A DNA stretch of 64,000 nucleotides, from NCBI GenBank assembly GCA_902492205.1, contig CABUKU010000010.1:39925-103924 (forward strand), given 5' to 3'. The notes beneath the pieces are model-generated. The model worked only from the letters and a program-made list of their open reading frames with translations, was not told where the DNA came from and did not search any database. Source of the stretch: an uncultured Bacteroides sp. (GTDB taxonomy: Bacteria; Bacteroidota; Bacteroidia; Bacteroidales; Bacteroidaceae). Each line of letters begins with the position of its first letter. Position 1 is the first letter of the stretch. The position numbers and the translations under genes are program-made. Of this stretch, positions 37,698 to 45,855 are shown in pieces.

Positions 37698-40673
37698 ATG
37701 TCGGAAACAAAGGAATTATTAAAAAAATTAGCCATTCAAATAAGGGATGAACGCAAGATCGGGGCCAACACCGCGCAACGTGTCGGCTCTTTCTTGTTGT
37801 CACTGGTAGAGTCCGGGGCAGATATTGAAGAATTGGCCATGTACTTCCTGCGAAAAGATCAGCCGGATGAGACACGCTTCCTGATAAACTTTTTGGCTGG
37901 TGCAACCTTTGGCAATTTCAATGAGGGTTCACTGGGGACAGGGGCATGTGTGAAGATAGATTCGGCAACGGGAAAGTCTTATATCGAGGTGGATGAACTG
38001 TTCGTCCGGATGAAAGCCTATTTCCAGGAGCTTGTTATTGAGGAGCTGTCTCATGTCGGAGGAAATGTTATCCTATCGCCGGCAAGAATGCAATGTATCA
38101 AAGTCGAAGAGCTACCAGATTTTTATAGGTGCTTTTTCCTGGCTACAGACGGGGAAAAAACAATTGAAAATGAGTTTGCAGTCGATGATCAAGCTACTAT
38201 TCGAGAATTTAATGTGAAACCGGGTGTTTATCAGAATGTTTCCAACCGGTATTATTGGCGTCTGGTAGTTGGTATAGGTGATGATTATATTGATTTGAGT
38301 AAAGTCGATTGTGATGCCGGCAGTGATGTACCATTGGTGGGCGATGATATTTGCCAGTTAGGTAATCGGTCAGATAAGAGCCGCCAAAACGCCATTATCC
38401 TTTCTTCTTTCGGTTCAGGCTCTCCGTGCATTCAGCACTATAAGGGTATTAATTCTTTTAGCCTGGTAGGCAAAAAGGTTACAGAGATAGGTGAAGACAG
38501 TGCTTTCACAGGCAAAGTAACGATTGGTAAAGGTTCTACCGGCTTTGAAAATCTGGAAGATAAACCGGATATTGCTGCCATCAATAAAGCTATCCTGGAC
38601 ACATTAGGTATAGCAACAGAGGCTATACAGGTAGCTAATGAAATACAGGAAACTGTGAATGAATTGGATGATGTGTTGGATGGAACTTTTGCCGACGGTA
38701 TTATAGAAAAGTCAGAGGCAAAAGCCATTGAAAAATACATCAATACCATAAACAATACAAAGTCAGCGGTTGAAGCCACATACAATAAACTATACCTGAA
38801 TGCTTATTTAGAGGGTACTCCTAAAACGGCTTTGCTTAATGCAAAAGTATCTTTATTTGGTTCTATCAGTGCTTTGATTAGTGGAATTAACTCCGCCATT
38901 GCTGATGGTAAAGTCACTACTGTTGAAAAAAACAATGTCGATAGCAAGTTCTCTCTTTTTAATTCTGCGTATGCCGATTTTAATACAGCTGTCGAAAGTG
39001 CTAATAAATCCATTCAGGATAAACTAAAAAGTTATGCGGATAAAGCTCAACAGTCGGCAGATAAAGTCCAGACGAGTGTGAATAACATTCCCCTGGTCGT
39101 AAAGAATAGTATCGCCCAGAATTTAGGTTATATCAGCTTTGCTGCATTGGAAGCGGCTGCCAGTAAGGGTACTACGATTATAAAGGGTGGGAAGATAAAT
39201 ACTGAGTTGATAGAAGCTACTGCAATTATTACAGCTCAGGTTATTGCTGATGCCATCCGAACTAATACTCTGAATGTCAACAATAAATTTATAGTTGAAA
39301 AAGATGGTACATTCAAAGGCGTGGGTGGTGAAATGAAAGATATGCTTTTAACCGGTGCTTTCCGGACACCATTTAAAAGCGGCAGATTCCGTTGGGATAG
39401 TAACGGAGGACCTATATATGTTGAAACAGAGGGACTTCAGAATAATAACAATGTTATCATTCCTAATAGTGACACTCATTATGCAATCCTGCATTGTGAC
39501 TTACCGGCTTCGATGGACTATGACGGATTCAATGCTACCATTATCAATGACAATTATAATGGAGTCAGGACACACGGGAGTATATCTCTTAATGTTCCTC
39601 CGGGATATGCCATTTATGATGATGGTGTGAAGAAGGATTCCATAACTGTGCCTGTGCGTGCAGGTGTAGATATACAAGGCTTTTCAGATGGTACAGCGTT
39701 CAGGGGATGGATTGTTAAAAATCGCTTCAAATCATCCGAAAGCGATGAACCGGAATATGGTGCTGTAGTCGGTCTTGCATCCCCTGAAGCGGGGGGGCAG
39801 GTTATTGGTGACGGCGATAAGATTATAGGCACTACCGGAACATTGACAGCGATAGCCAATAAAGGGTATGAATTTTCTCATTGGCATGATGATCTTAAAA
39901 CACCATCCCGGCAGGTAACATGGACGAGTGTGATGCAAACATTCAGAGCCTATTTTGTCATTGCCGAAACATACTATACAATTACAGTGAAGGCTTCACC
40001 TATTAACGGTGGAGTGGTTACCGGAGGCGGGCGTAAGTTATCTGATACTACCGGTTTTATAAAGGCTGTACCGAATGACGGATATGCCTTTACTCATTGG
40101 AATGATGGAAATACGGAAACTGACAGGCTTGTTACCTGGGATGCTGATAAAACCTATACTGCCTATTTTGCCGTACATACACCTACAGGTGAATTATTGA
40201 CCAATAACACATTGAAAGATACTACCGGTGTGGCTTCTTTATTGGTAGATATGGTAGGCGAGAATAGTATAGTGGCGTTTAATGGAGTACTGATTTGGGG
40301 CATTAATAATTATGTATCAGGAACTACGCGTGCCATTACTTTCAATAAGGGATATTTAGCCGGCAAATTGGCCGCCGGTAGGAAATATCGTTTTAGCGTG
40401 GACGTATCAACCGTTTTAGCGAATGTAGGAAAGCATATTATGATTGTAGTCGGAACAATAGCAGATCCGATGGTGGGCAGTCTTGACGAAACGGTTAATC
40501 ATATAGGAATCGGAGATACGATAGTGGGCCATGAACTGACAGAGAACTACGTAACATTATCATTAGAGTTTACCGCATCTCGTACTTCTCTGGCAACTGA
40601 CTGCATCGGGTTTATATCAGATTCAGTTAGCGGAGTAATACACATAAAAAATCCATCCTTAAAAGAAATATGA
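37698..40673 (+). CDS. large tail-fibre/receptor-binding protein with two InlB-type repeats
   Basis: 991 aa. The N-terminus (MSETKELLKKLAIQIRDERK and QRVGSFLLSLVESGA) is followed by a phage-attachment region (GSLGTGACVKIDSATGKSYIEV). Residues ~280-470 are a long helical coiled stalk. Two InlB B-like repeats lie at ~690-755 (GQVIGDGDKIIGTTGTLTAI ... GYEFSHWHDD) and ~757-820 (INGGVVTGGGRKLSDTTG ... GYAFTHWNDG). The C-terminal ~160 residues are a beta-sandwich that may bind glycan. The repeats are usually found in bacterial surface adhesins. It is likely the host-recognition fibre. Confidence 0.75.
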   Translation: MSETKELLKKLAIQIRDERKIGANTAQRVGSFLLSLVESGADIEELAMYFLRKDQPDETRFLINFLAGATFGNFNEGSLGTGACVKIDSATGKSYIEVDELFVRMKAYFQELVIEELSHVGGNVILSPARMQCIKVEELPDFYRCFFLATDGEKTIENEFAVDDQATIREFNVKPGVYQNVSNRYYWRLVVGIGDDYIDLSKVDCDAGSDVPLVGDDICQLGNRSDKSRQNAIILSSFGSGSPCIQHYKGINSFSLVGKKVTEIGEDSAFTGKVTIGKGSTGFENLEDKPDIAAINKAILDTLGIATEAIQVANEIQETVNELDDVLDGTFADGIIEKSEAKAIEKYINTINNTKSAVEATYNKLYLNAYLEGTPKTALLNAKVSLFGSISALISGINSAIADGKVTTVEKNNVDSKFSLFNSAYADFNTAVESANKSIQDKLKSYADKAQQSADKVQTSVNNIPLVVKNSIAQNLGYISFAALEAAASKGTTIIKGGKINTELIEATAIITAQVIADAIRTNTLNVNNKFIVEKDGTFKGVGGEMKDMLLTGAFRTPFKSGRFRWDSNGGPIYVETEGLQNNNNVIIPNSDTHYAILHCDLPASMDYDGFNATIINDNYNGVRTHGSISLNVPPGYAIYDDGVKKDSITVPVRAGVDIQGFSDGTAFRGWIVKNRFKSSESDEPEYGAVVGLASPEAGGQVIGDGDKIIGTTGTLTAIANKGYEFSHWHDDLKTPSRQVTWTSVMQTFRAYFVIAETYYTITVKASPINGGVVTGGGRKLSDTTGFIKAVPNDGYAFTHWNDGNTETDRLVTWDADKTYTAYFAVHTPTGELLTNNTLKDTTGVASLLVDMVGENSIVAFNGVLIWGINNYVSGTTRAITFNKGYLAGKLAAGRKYRFSVDVSTVLANVGKHIMIVVGTIADPMVGSLDETVNHIGIGDTIVGHELTENYVTLSLEFTASRTSLATDCIGFISDSVSGVIHIKNPSLKEI

Positions 40674-40674
40674 T

Positions 40675-41208
40675 ATGAAAATACTAAGAGGAAATGATGT
40701 ACAGATAGAATGGACTATTTCCCGTTACGTAGATGGTTCAGAGATAAAAGAAGACTTTTCACGCGCTGAGTTGGAAGTCTATTTAACCAATGCCTACAAC
40801 AAAGAGCCGGCTCTATTCTCCGTCGATGGGAATGTGATTACAATATCAATTCCCGGTAACACTCAGCAATCCGGATGGCTATCCATTGAAGCGGCCTGGA
40901 GCAAAAACGGACGTAAGAATTGGAGTCGGGCCGTAGAAAACAAAGTAGTCTTTTTTACAGAGAATCAGGATGTACCGGGTAATCAGGAGTGCAAGGAAAA
41001 TCTGAGAATCGCGGTTATACCGGTTCGCAGTCAGTTAGCCGGCGGTATTGGGTATGATGGAATAACACCGCATATCGGTGAGAATGGCCATTGGTTTATT
41101 GGAGAAACTGATACCGAAGTTATGGCTGATATGGGCAGCCGGATTAATGTGGTATCGGAGTTGCCGGCAACCGGCGTCCCGGGCGAATTTTATGCTGTCT
41201 TTGAATAA
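40675..41208 (+). CDS. fibre-associated hypothetical protein
   Basis: 177 aa, beta-rich with Ig-like look (NVITISIPGNTQQSGWLSIE; WSKNGRKNWSRAVENKVVFF). It starts 1 bp after the fibre stop, so coupled. A 'GVPGEFYAVFE' end is typical of short phage tail-tip adaptors. Probably a fibre chaperone or an additional tail-tip part. Confidence 0.5.
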   Translation: MKILRGNDVQIEWTISRYVDGSEIKEDFSRAELEVYLTNAYNKEPALFSVDGNVITISIPGNTQQSGWLSIEAAWSKNGRKNWSRAVENKVVFFTENQDVPGNQECKENLRIAVIPVRSQLAGGIGYDGITPHIGENGHWFIGETDTEVMADMGSRINVVSELPATGVPGEFYAVFE

Positions 41209-41220
41209 GGGAGGGGCCTT

Positions 41221-41475
41221 ATGATATATGATCATCAACTCAGAAGTTTGATTTCACTTGCCTATTTCGATGGGAGAATGAAGTTGATAAAGAACATCTA
41301 CCGGTATTTTAAGGACGGTTCTTTCAAGATGGTGTGGACGCGTGTTCAGGGAGACTATGTATTGATAACTCCGGACGCTTTACGCTGGCTTAACTCGGAA
41401 GTCGGCAAGGAGTATCAGATGAAGATACAGACAAATAAGAAATGGGAGTTTATTGAATTTGAAGAATTACTTTAA
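41221..41475 (+). CDS. small tail-region protein
   Basis: 84 aa (MIYDHQLRSLISLAYFDGRM). Basic middle and short beta strands; no family. Located between fibre and BACON genes. Confidence 0.5.
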   Translation: MIYDHQLRSLISLAYFDGRMKLIKNIYRYFKDGSFKMVWTRVQGDYVLITPDALRWLNSEVGKEYQMKIQTNKKWEFIEFEELL

Positions 41476-41487
41476 TATAAAACAATT

Positions 41488-42420
41488 ATGGGATCAACAT
41501 TGAAATTAGGAAAGTTTGAGGTAGCGCAACAGTCCGGAACGGCTGGAGTACAAATTATTGGTGTGAAGTATGTGGAGCAGCATACGGGGCGTGGAAAGTA
41601 CATGAAACAATTACGTGCCAATGCCGGTACAGCCAATGCAGTAGCCACGTATGAAATTGAAGGAAAGCCTTCGTTCCTGACACTTGACACAGATATGTCA
41701 GAAATAGCCTACAACGTGGTGCAAGCCACTATTAACGGCGTCAGTAACGCAGAAAAGTTCCGTGTCAGTACGGCAGAAGGTAAAACAATCACGTTGAAAG
41801 CCAACACCGGCTATACGGTTAATGCGAATGAAGGTGTCTTTTCTGAGGGCTTTGGTGTTCAGAACCAAGCGGCGGTTGCTATTTTAGTCGAATTTGCCGT
41901 TAATGCTACGGCGGCTACTATTGAATATCCGGTTACGGTAGAGATATGGAACGGGAGCGCATGGACGGTAGCCGGTACATTTACGATCAAACAATCTTCT
42001 TCTGATGCAGAAGTGAAATTCACTATCACCCCGGAAACATTATCCAATTTTAGTAAGGAGGGAGAAACTAAAGCCATTACCGTTGAATCTAATATCGGGT
42101 ACAATATTACGAAACAGGGTGGTTCAGATACTTCCTGGATAAGCCTTGATAAATCAACATGTAATGCCGGAAGTACCGAAATCAATATAACTGCGATAGC
42201 TCAGGCGGTAGGCAGTTCAGAACGTAATCTTAGTCTGGTATTCAAAAATCAGGTGAGTAATTCCGTGATTGGTACATTGACTGTCAAACAAGCCGCCGGT
42301 GACGCTTATGCTGTTGCATGGGAGCATGATACCATCACATTTGAAAACAGCGAATTGAATGCCATTAAAAATAACAACTTGACAGCAAATGCTGAGTGGT
42401 ATCTTGAGGAAGTCGTATGA
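41488..42420 (+). CDS. BACON-domain virion protein
   Basis: 310 aa. The C-terminal ~95 residues form a clear BACON domain (GYNITKQGGSDTSWISLDKS; GSSERNLSLVFKNQ; IGTLTVKQAAG), ending in the 'I.V.Q.A' strand. A second, more divergent BACON-like unit precedes it (NTGYTVNANEGVFSEGFGV ... GTFTIKQSS). BACON domains are known in crAss-like phage tail proteins and host surface enzymes; mucin or glycan binding is proposed for some. In this position it would decorate the tail or help adsorption. Confidence 0.75.
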   Translation: MGSTLKLGKFEVAQQSGTAGVQIIGVKYVEQHTGRGKYMKQLRANAGTANAVATYEIEGKPSFLTLDTDMSEIAYNVVQATINGVSNAEKFRVSTAEGKTITLKANTGYTVNANEGVFSEGFGVQNQAAVAILVEFAVNATAATIEYPVTVEIWNGSAWTVAGTFTIKQSSSDAEVKFTITPETLSNFSKEGETKAITVESNIGYNITKQGGSDTSWISLDKSTCNAGSTEINITAIAQAVGSSERNLSLVFKNQVSNSVIGTLTVKQAAGDAYAVAWEHDTITFENSELNAIKNNNLTANAEWYLEEVV

Positions 42421-42662
42421 TAATAGATTGGTTGAAAGTAGAACCGCAGCACGGACCGGCAGGAGTCACAGGCGTTCACGTCAGCGTCCTGTCTGTCAAT
42501 GAGGGGTTGGACCGTGAGCAAATCATTCAGGCGACTTGCGGAAGGGAATCAGTTCCTCTGAGGATAAAGCAGGCTGGTAAACGGGAAGTATTCCGGGCCG
42601 CTGATGGAGAATTTGTTTTGGCAGATGGTGGAACCTTTAATGTACTGAAGAAAAATGAATAG
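42417..42662 (+). CDS. short BACON-like protein
   Basis: 81 aa. MIIDWLKVEPQHGPAGVTGV, then NEGLDREQIIQATCGRESVP and LRIKQAGKREVF match one BACON-type beta-sandwich, but shortened. Overlaps both neighbours by 4-8 bp. A possible attachment cap of the previous protein. Confidence 0.6.
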   Translation: MIIDWLKVEPQHGPAGVTGVHVSVLSVNEGLDREQIIQATCGRESVPLRIKQAGKREVFRAADGEFVLADGGTFNVLKKNE

Positions 42663-44280
42663 TAAATACAACGGCAGTGAAGTCGAGCAGTTGTTAGACA
42701 AAATTAGAACTCTGAGCAAAGAGGACTTAGAGCATTTGCTAACAGGTAATGTAACCACTCATGCGCATGATACTGAAATAGTAGAACCTGAATGTGATAT
42801 ATTGAGTGTTGCAACTCTTGAAGAAGATATGCAGAATTTGGTCGGAGACGGTACTACCTTTCCATTGTCAGGGGAAGGGACTGAAGCTAATCCCTTCATA
42901 ATAGATTCCGCACTGAAATGGGTATTGTTTCATTTACAATTGGTTTTAAGTATGTCTTCAATTGAAACGAAGGGATACTTTAGATTAACGGTGAATTGTG
43001 ATTTGGGTGGGTTGGAAATTCCGATAAGCTTATCTACCGGTACTCCTAAAATTCAATATTCTTTGGATGGAGGAAATCATTTTATCCGCAATTTTACTTT
43101 ATCCGGTGAAAACACGAACGTAGTTCCATTTCCCATATTGGGACAACATCTTTCAAACAGCGGATCGAGTCTTACTGTGCCTTATGAGATAGTAGATGCG
43201 GAAGTAAGGAATATCGGTTTTAAAGATGCCATTTATAAATTGGTATGTGATGGAAGGTTAGGCTCTACAGATGCGGCTATTGCCGGTATTGGTGGAATTC
43301 TGATTAATACAACGGGTTCTGCACCGGTAAGAAGTGCTATTCAAAATTGCTATGTAGACAATGTTCAACTAACAGTTACCAATTCATATAGATACGCCGG
43401 TTCAAAGTGTCAGATACTTATATCTCCATTTTGCGGGGCGAATTTAATGTCAAACATAAAAGATTGCTATGCAAAAGAGATTAAAGTAAACGTTGATAAT
43501 GTAGATTCAGCTCCTATTGGCTATTTACCTTTTGGCTCTGTAATATGGACGTCAGACTACTATTATTTTGAGAATTTGTATAGTGAGGCAACGTTAAAAT
43601 CGAATCAAGGCTTAACTCAGGAAACTTTCTCCACAGATGAAAAAGTGATTTTTAATAATTGTTTCTACAGCTCCAACTATACATCATCTTCAATTCCTAT
43701 TGGAGTAGAAGCTGTTAGTCTTGTTTCGTTGAAAACGTTAGCTATGGCAACACAATTAGGGGAGCAATTTGCATGGGACAGAGCTAAAAATGATAGTTAT
43801 CCTTATTTGGTTGGGCAACCGGTAGTCGAAGTTCTCTTTGACGGTTATATCAGGGGAAATGACCTACAAATTGCATTAGAAAAGTTGGCAGCCAGTATCG
43901 GCAGTGGTAGTGGTAATTCTTCAATACTGGAAATACCTTTTGAATTTGCAGAGCTATCAGAGAGTTCTTCGAGCGAAGAAATATTAGCGGTAGTGGGAGG
44001 AGTAGATAAATTTTATCAACTGGTACAGGCGGCACAGAATGCGAGGTGTTGCTTCTTTTATAAAAAAATGGAAATACCCGGCGAGGGAATCATGTCTGTA
44101 TCCGTGTCTTTGGATGTTGTGGTAGGAATAATGAATGAAAATAGTTTTATAATGTCGCTTACTTATTTTCCAAGTGATATGGCTAATGATTCATTAAAAG
44201 AAATGATTGGTATTACAGTAATGAACGGAGTGGCTTCGGTGCAGAAAGTTGTGGTAAAGCTGCCTAAAACTACGGTGTGA
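42655..44280 (+). CDS. large tail-tip or adhesin-like protein
   Basis: 541 aa. The N-terminal coil (KYNGSEVEQLLDKIRTLSKE) is followed by a beta-helix-like region with FIRNFTLSGEN and IGFKDAIYKLV, of the GLUG-repeat type. The C-terminal part (DVVVGIMNENSFIMSLTYFP) is a small globular unit. Likely an additional host-binding protein. Family not certain. Confidence 0.55.
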   Translation: MNSKYNGSEVEQLLDKIRTLSKEDLEHLLTGNVTTHAHDTEIVEPECDILSVATLEEDMQNLVGDGTTFPLSGEGTEANPFIIDSALKWVLFHLQLVLSMSSIETKGYFRLTVNCDLGGLEIPISLSTGTPKIQYSLDGGNHFIRNFTLSGENTNVVPFPILGQHLSNSGSSLTVPYEIVDAEVRNIGFKDAIYKLVCDGRLGSTDAAIAGIGGILINTTGSAPVRSAIQNCYVDNVQLTVTNSYRYAGSKCQILISPFCGANLMSNIKDCYAKEIKVNVDNVDSAPIGYLPFGSVIWTSDYYYFENLYSEATLKSNQGLTQETFSTDEKVIFNNCFYSSNYTSSSIPIGVEAVSLVSLKTLAMATQLGEQFAWDRAKNDSYPYLVGQPVVEVLFDGYIRGNDLQIALEKLAASIGSGSGNSSILEIPFEFAELSESSSSEEILAVVGGVDKFYQLVQAAQNARCCFFYKKMEIPGEGIMSVSVSLDVVVGIMNENSFIMSLTYFPSDMANDSLKEMIGITVMNGVASVQKVVVKLPKTTV

Positions 44281-44295
44281 TAATATAAAAGGAGA

Positions 44296-44799
44296 ATGGA
44301 TAAATTATTTTCAATAGATCAGATTAGAGTGCTGTGTGTATCTACATTCAGCCCGATATTAGCTTTCCTAACGCCAACGGAAGATTTTCTGTTAGCTTTA
44401 GCTGTGGCGTTTGGATTTAATATTTGGTGCGGAATGCGGGCAGATGGCGTATCTATAAGTAGATGCAAGAATTTTTCATTCAGTAAGTTCAAGAACGCCA
44501 TATTTGAATTGATTTTGTATTTGGTAATTATTGAAATGATCTTTGCTTTCATGTCAGTAATGGGAGATAGAGATAATTCACTGATCGTTATTAAAACAAT
44601 TACTTATGTGTTTGGCTATGTATATATTCAGAATGCTTTCAAAAATCTGACGATTGCTTATCCTAAGAATGTATCAATAAGAATAATCTATCACATTATC
44701 CGTTTTGAGTTTAAACGTGCGATGCCTTCGCATGTTCAGGAAGTAATTAATCGGATTGAAAATGAAATTGATAAGGAGGACAAAAATGAAAGTAATTGA
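44296..44799 (+). CDS. phage holin (probable)
   Basis: 167 aa. Four hydrophobic helices: VLCVSTFSPILAFL, FLLALAVAFGFNIWCG, IFELILYLVIIEMIFAFMSV and TITYVFGYVYIQNAF, with a basic/acidic tail. The layout matches the four-helix phage holin family of Bacteroides phages. It forms pores that give the amidase access to the cell wall. The gene has AAAGGAG upstream and overlaps the amidase gene by 14 bp. Confidence 0.75.
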   Translation: MDKLFSIDQIRVLCVSTFSPILAFLTPTEDFLLALAVAFGFNIWCGMRADGVSISRCKNFSFSKFKNAIFELILYLVIIEMIFAFMSVMGDRDNSLIVIKTITYVFGYVYIQNAFKNLTIAYPKNVSIRIIYHIIRFEFKRAMPSHVQEVINRIENEIDKEDKNESN

Positions 44800-45289
44800 T
44801 GCAATCATCATTCATTGCACGGCTACACGCGCCGGGCAGGATTTACGGGCTAAGGACATTGATCGCATGCACCGAACACGCGGTTTTAATCAGATCGGTT
44901 ACAATTTCGTAATTGACCTGGACGGAACCGTTGAGAACGGCCGGCCGCTTTCCATCGACGGGGCACACTGCAACACGAAGGGATTCAGTGGGCAGTCTTA
45001 TAACAAACACAGTATCGGTATCTGCTATGTTGGCGGGCTGGATGCCAACGGAAAGCCGGCTGATACTCGCACCGAAGCGCAGCGGGCTGCTCTCCGGCAA
45101 CTGGTAGCGAAGTTATGCAAGGAATATCCGGTTGTGGAGTTGCTCGGTCATCGGGACACATCGCCGGACTTGGACGGTAGCGGGGAAGTGGAGCCGCGTG
45201 AATATATCAAAGCATGTCCCTGTTTCGACGTGCGTTCAGAGTTCAGCAATTTTATGCGTAATGTGGTAATTAAACCGGGGAAAAGATGA
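44786..45289 (+). CDS. N-acetylmuramoyl-L-alanine amidase (endolysin)
   Basis: 167 aa from the ATG at 44786, with AAGGAGG just upstream; a longer frame from 44756 is inside the holin gene. Amidase_2 fold: zinc ligands in IIHCTATR (His10), GAHCNTKGFSGQ and KACPCFDV, plus the conserved LGHRDTSPD. The middle GYNFVIDLDGTVENGRP is also typical. It cuts the amide bond between MurNAc and the stem peptide during lysis. Confidence 0.9.
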   Translation: MKVIDAIIIHCTATRAGQDLRAKDIDRMHRTRGFNQIGYNFVIDLDGTVENGRPLSIDGAHCNTKGFSGQSYNKHSIGICYVGGLDANGKPADTRTEAQRAALRQLVAKLCKEYPVVELLGHRDTSPDLDGSGEVEPREYIKACPCFDVRSEFSNFMRNVVIKPGKR

Positions 45290-45855
45290 CGAAGTATTTA
45301 ATTGTGGCCATCATCATTTTAATGTTAGGGACCTGTTTTCTCTTCAGGGAAAACAAGTCCCTACGGAGTGAGTGCGACCGGCAATCCGGCAACGTGGAAA
45401 CGTTGATGAGAACGGTCAGGAAATATAAGTATGCCGATAGCTTGAACGGAGTATCCCTGTCGGCTTTGAACCTTACCATTGACGAACTGAAAGGGTATCG
45501 GGAAGATGATGCCAGGTTGATTAAAGAGCTGGGCATTAAAAACAAGAACCTGGAAGCAATTATAAAGGCCGGAGTACATACGTCAGATACCATAACAAAA
45601 GAATACTGGCATCCTGCCCCGGACAATCCGGATTGTCTGGAGTATTCGGATAAGTGGGCTAAAGTAACGGCCTGTTTCAAAGATTCGACTGTGATGTATG
45701 CGGTTCGGGACAGTATAGCTACGATAGTCCATCAGATTCCAAAGCGTCGGTTTTTGTGGTGGAGCTGGGGAACGAAAGGGTATCAGGTCGAGCTGATTAA
45801 CTTCAATCCCCGGTCGGAAATTGATTATAGTGAGTTCATTCAAATTGCAAAGTGA
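45286..45855 (+). CDS. spanin-like (Rz-like) membrane coiled-coil protein
   Basis: 189 aa. One N-terminal membrane helix (YLIVAIIILMLGTCFLF), a long coiled coil (SECDRQSGNVETLMRTVRKY onward), and a C-terminal globular part with FLWWSWGTKGYQVELINFNP. This type II membrane topology after holin and amidase is that of an i-spanin, which acts on the outer membrane at the end of lysis. In Bacteroides phages the same family is annotated as DUF6549, to my knowledge. Overlaps the amidase stop by 4 bp (ATGA). Confidence 0.65.
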   Translation: MTKYLIVAIIILMLGTCFLFRENKSLRSECDRQSGNVETLMRTVRKYKYADSLNGVSLSALNLTIDELKGYREDDARLIKELGIKNKNLEAIIKAGVHTSDTITKEYWHPAPDNPDCLEYSDKWAKVTACFKDSTVMYAVRDSIATIVHQIPKRRFLWWSWGTKGYQVELINFNPRSEIDYSEFIQIAK

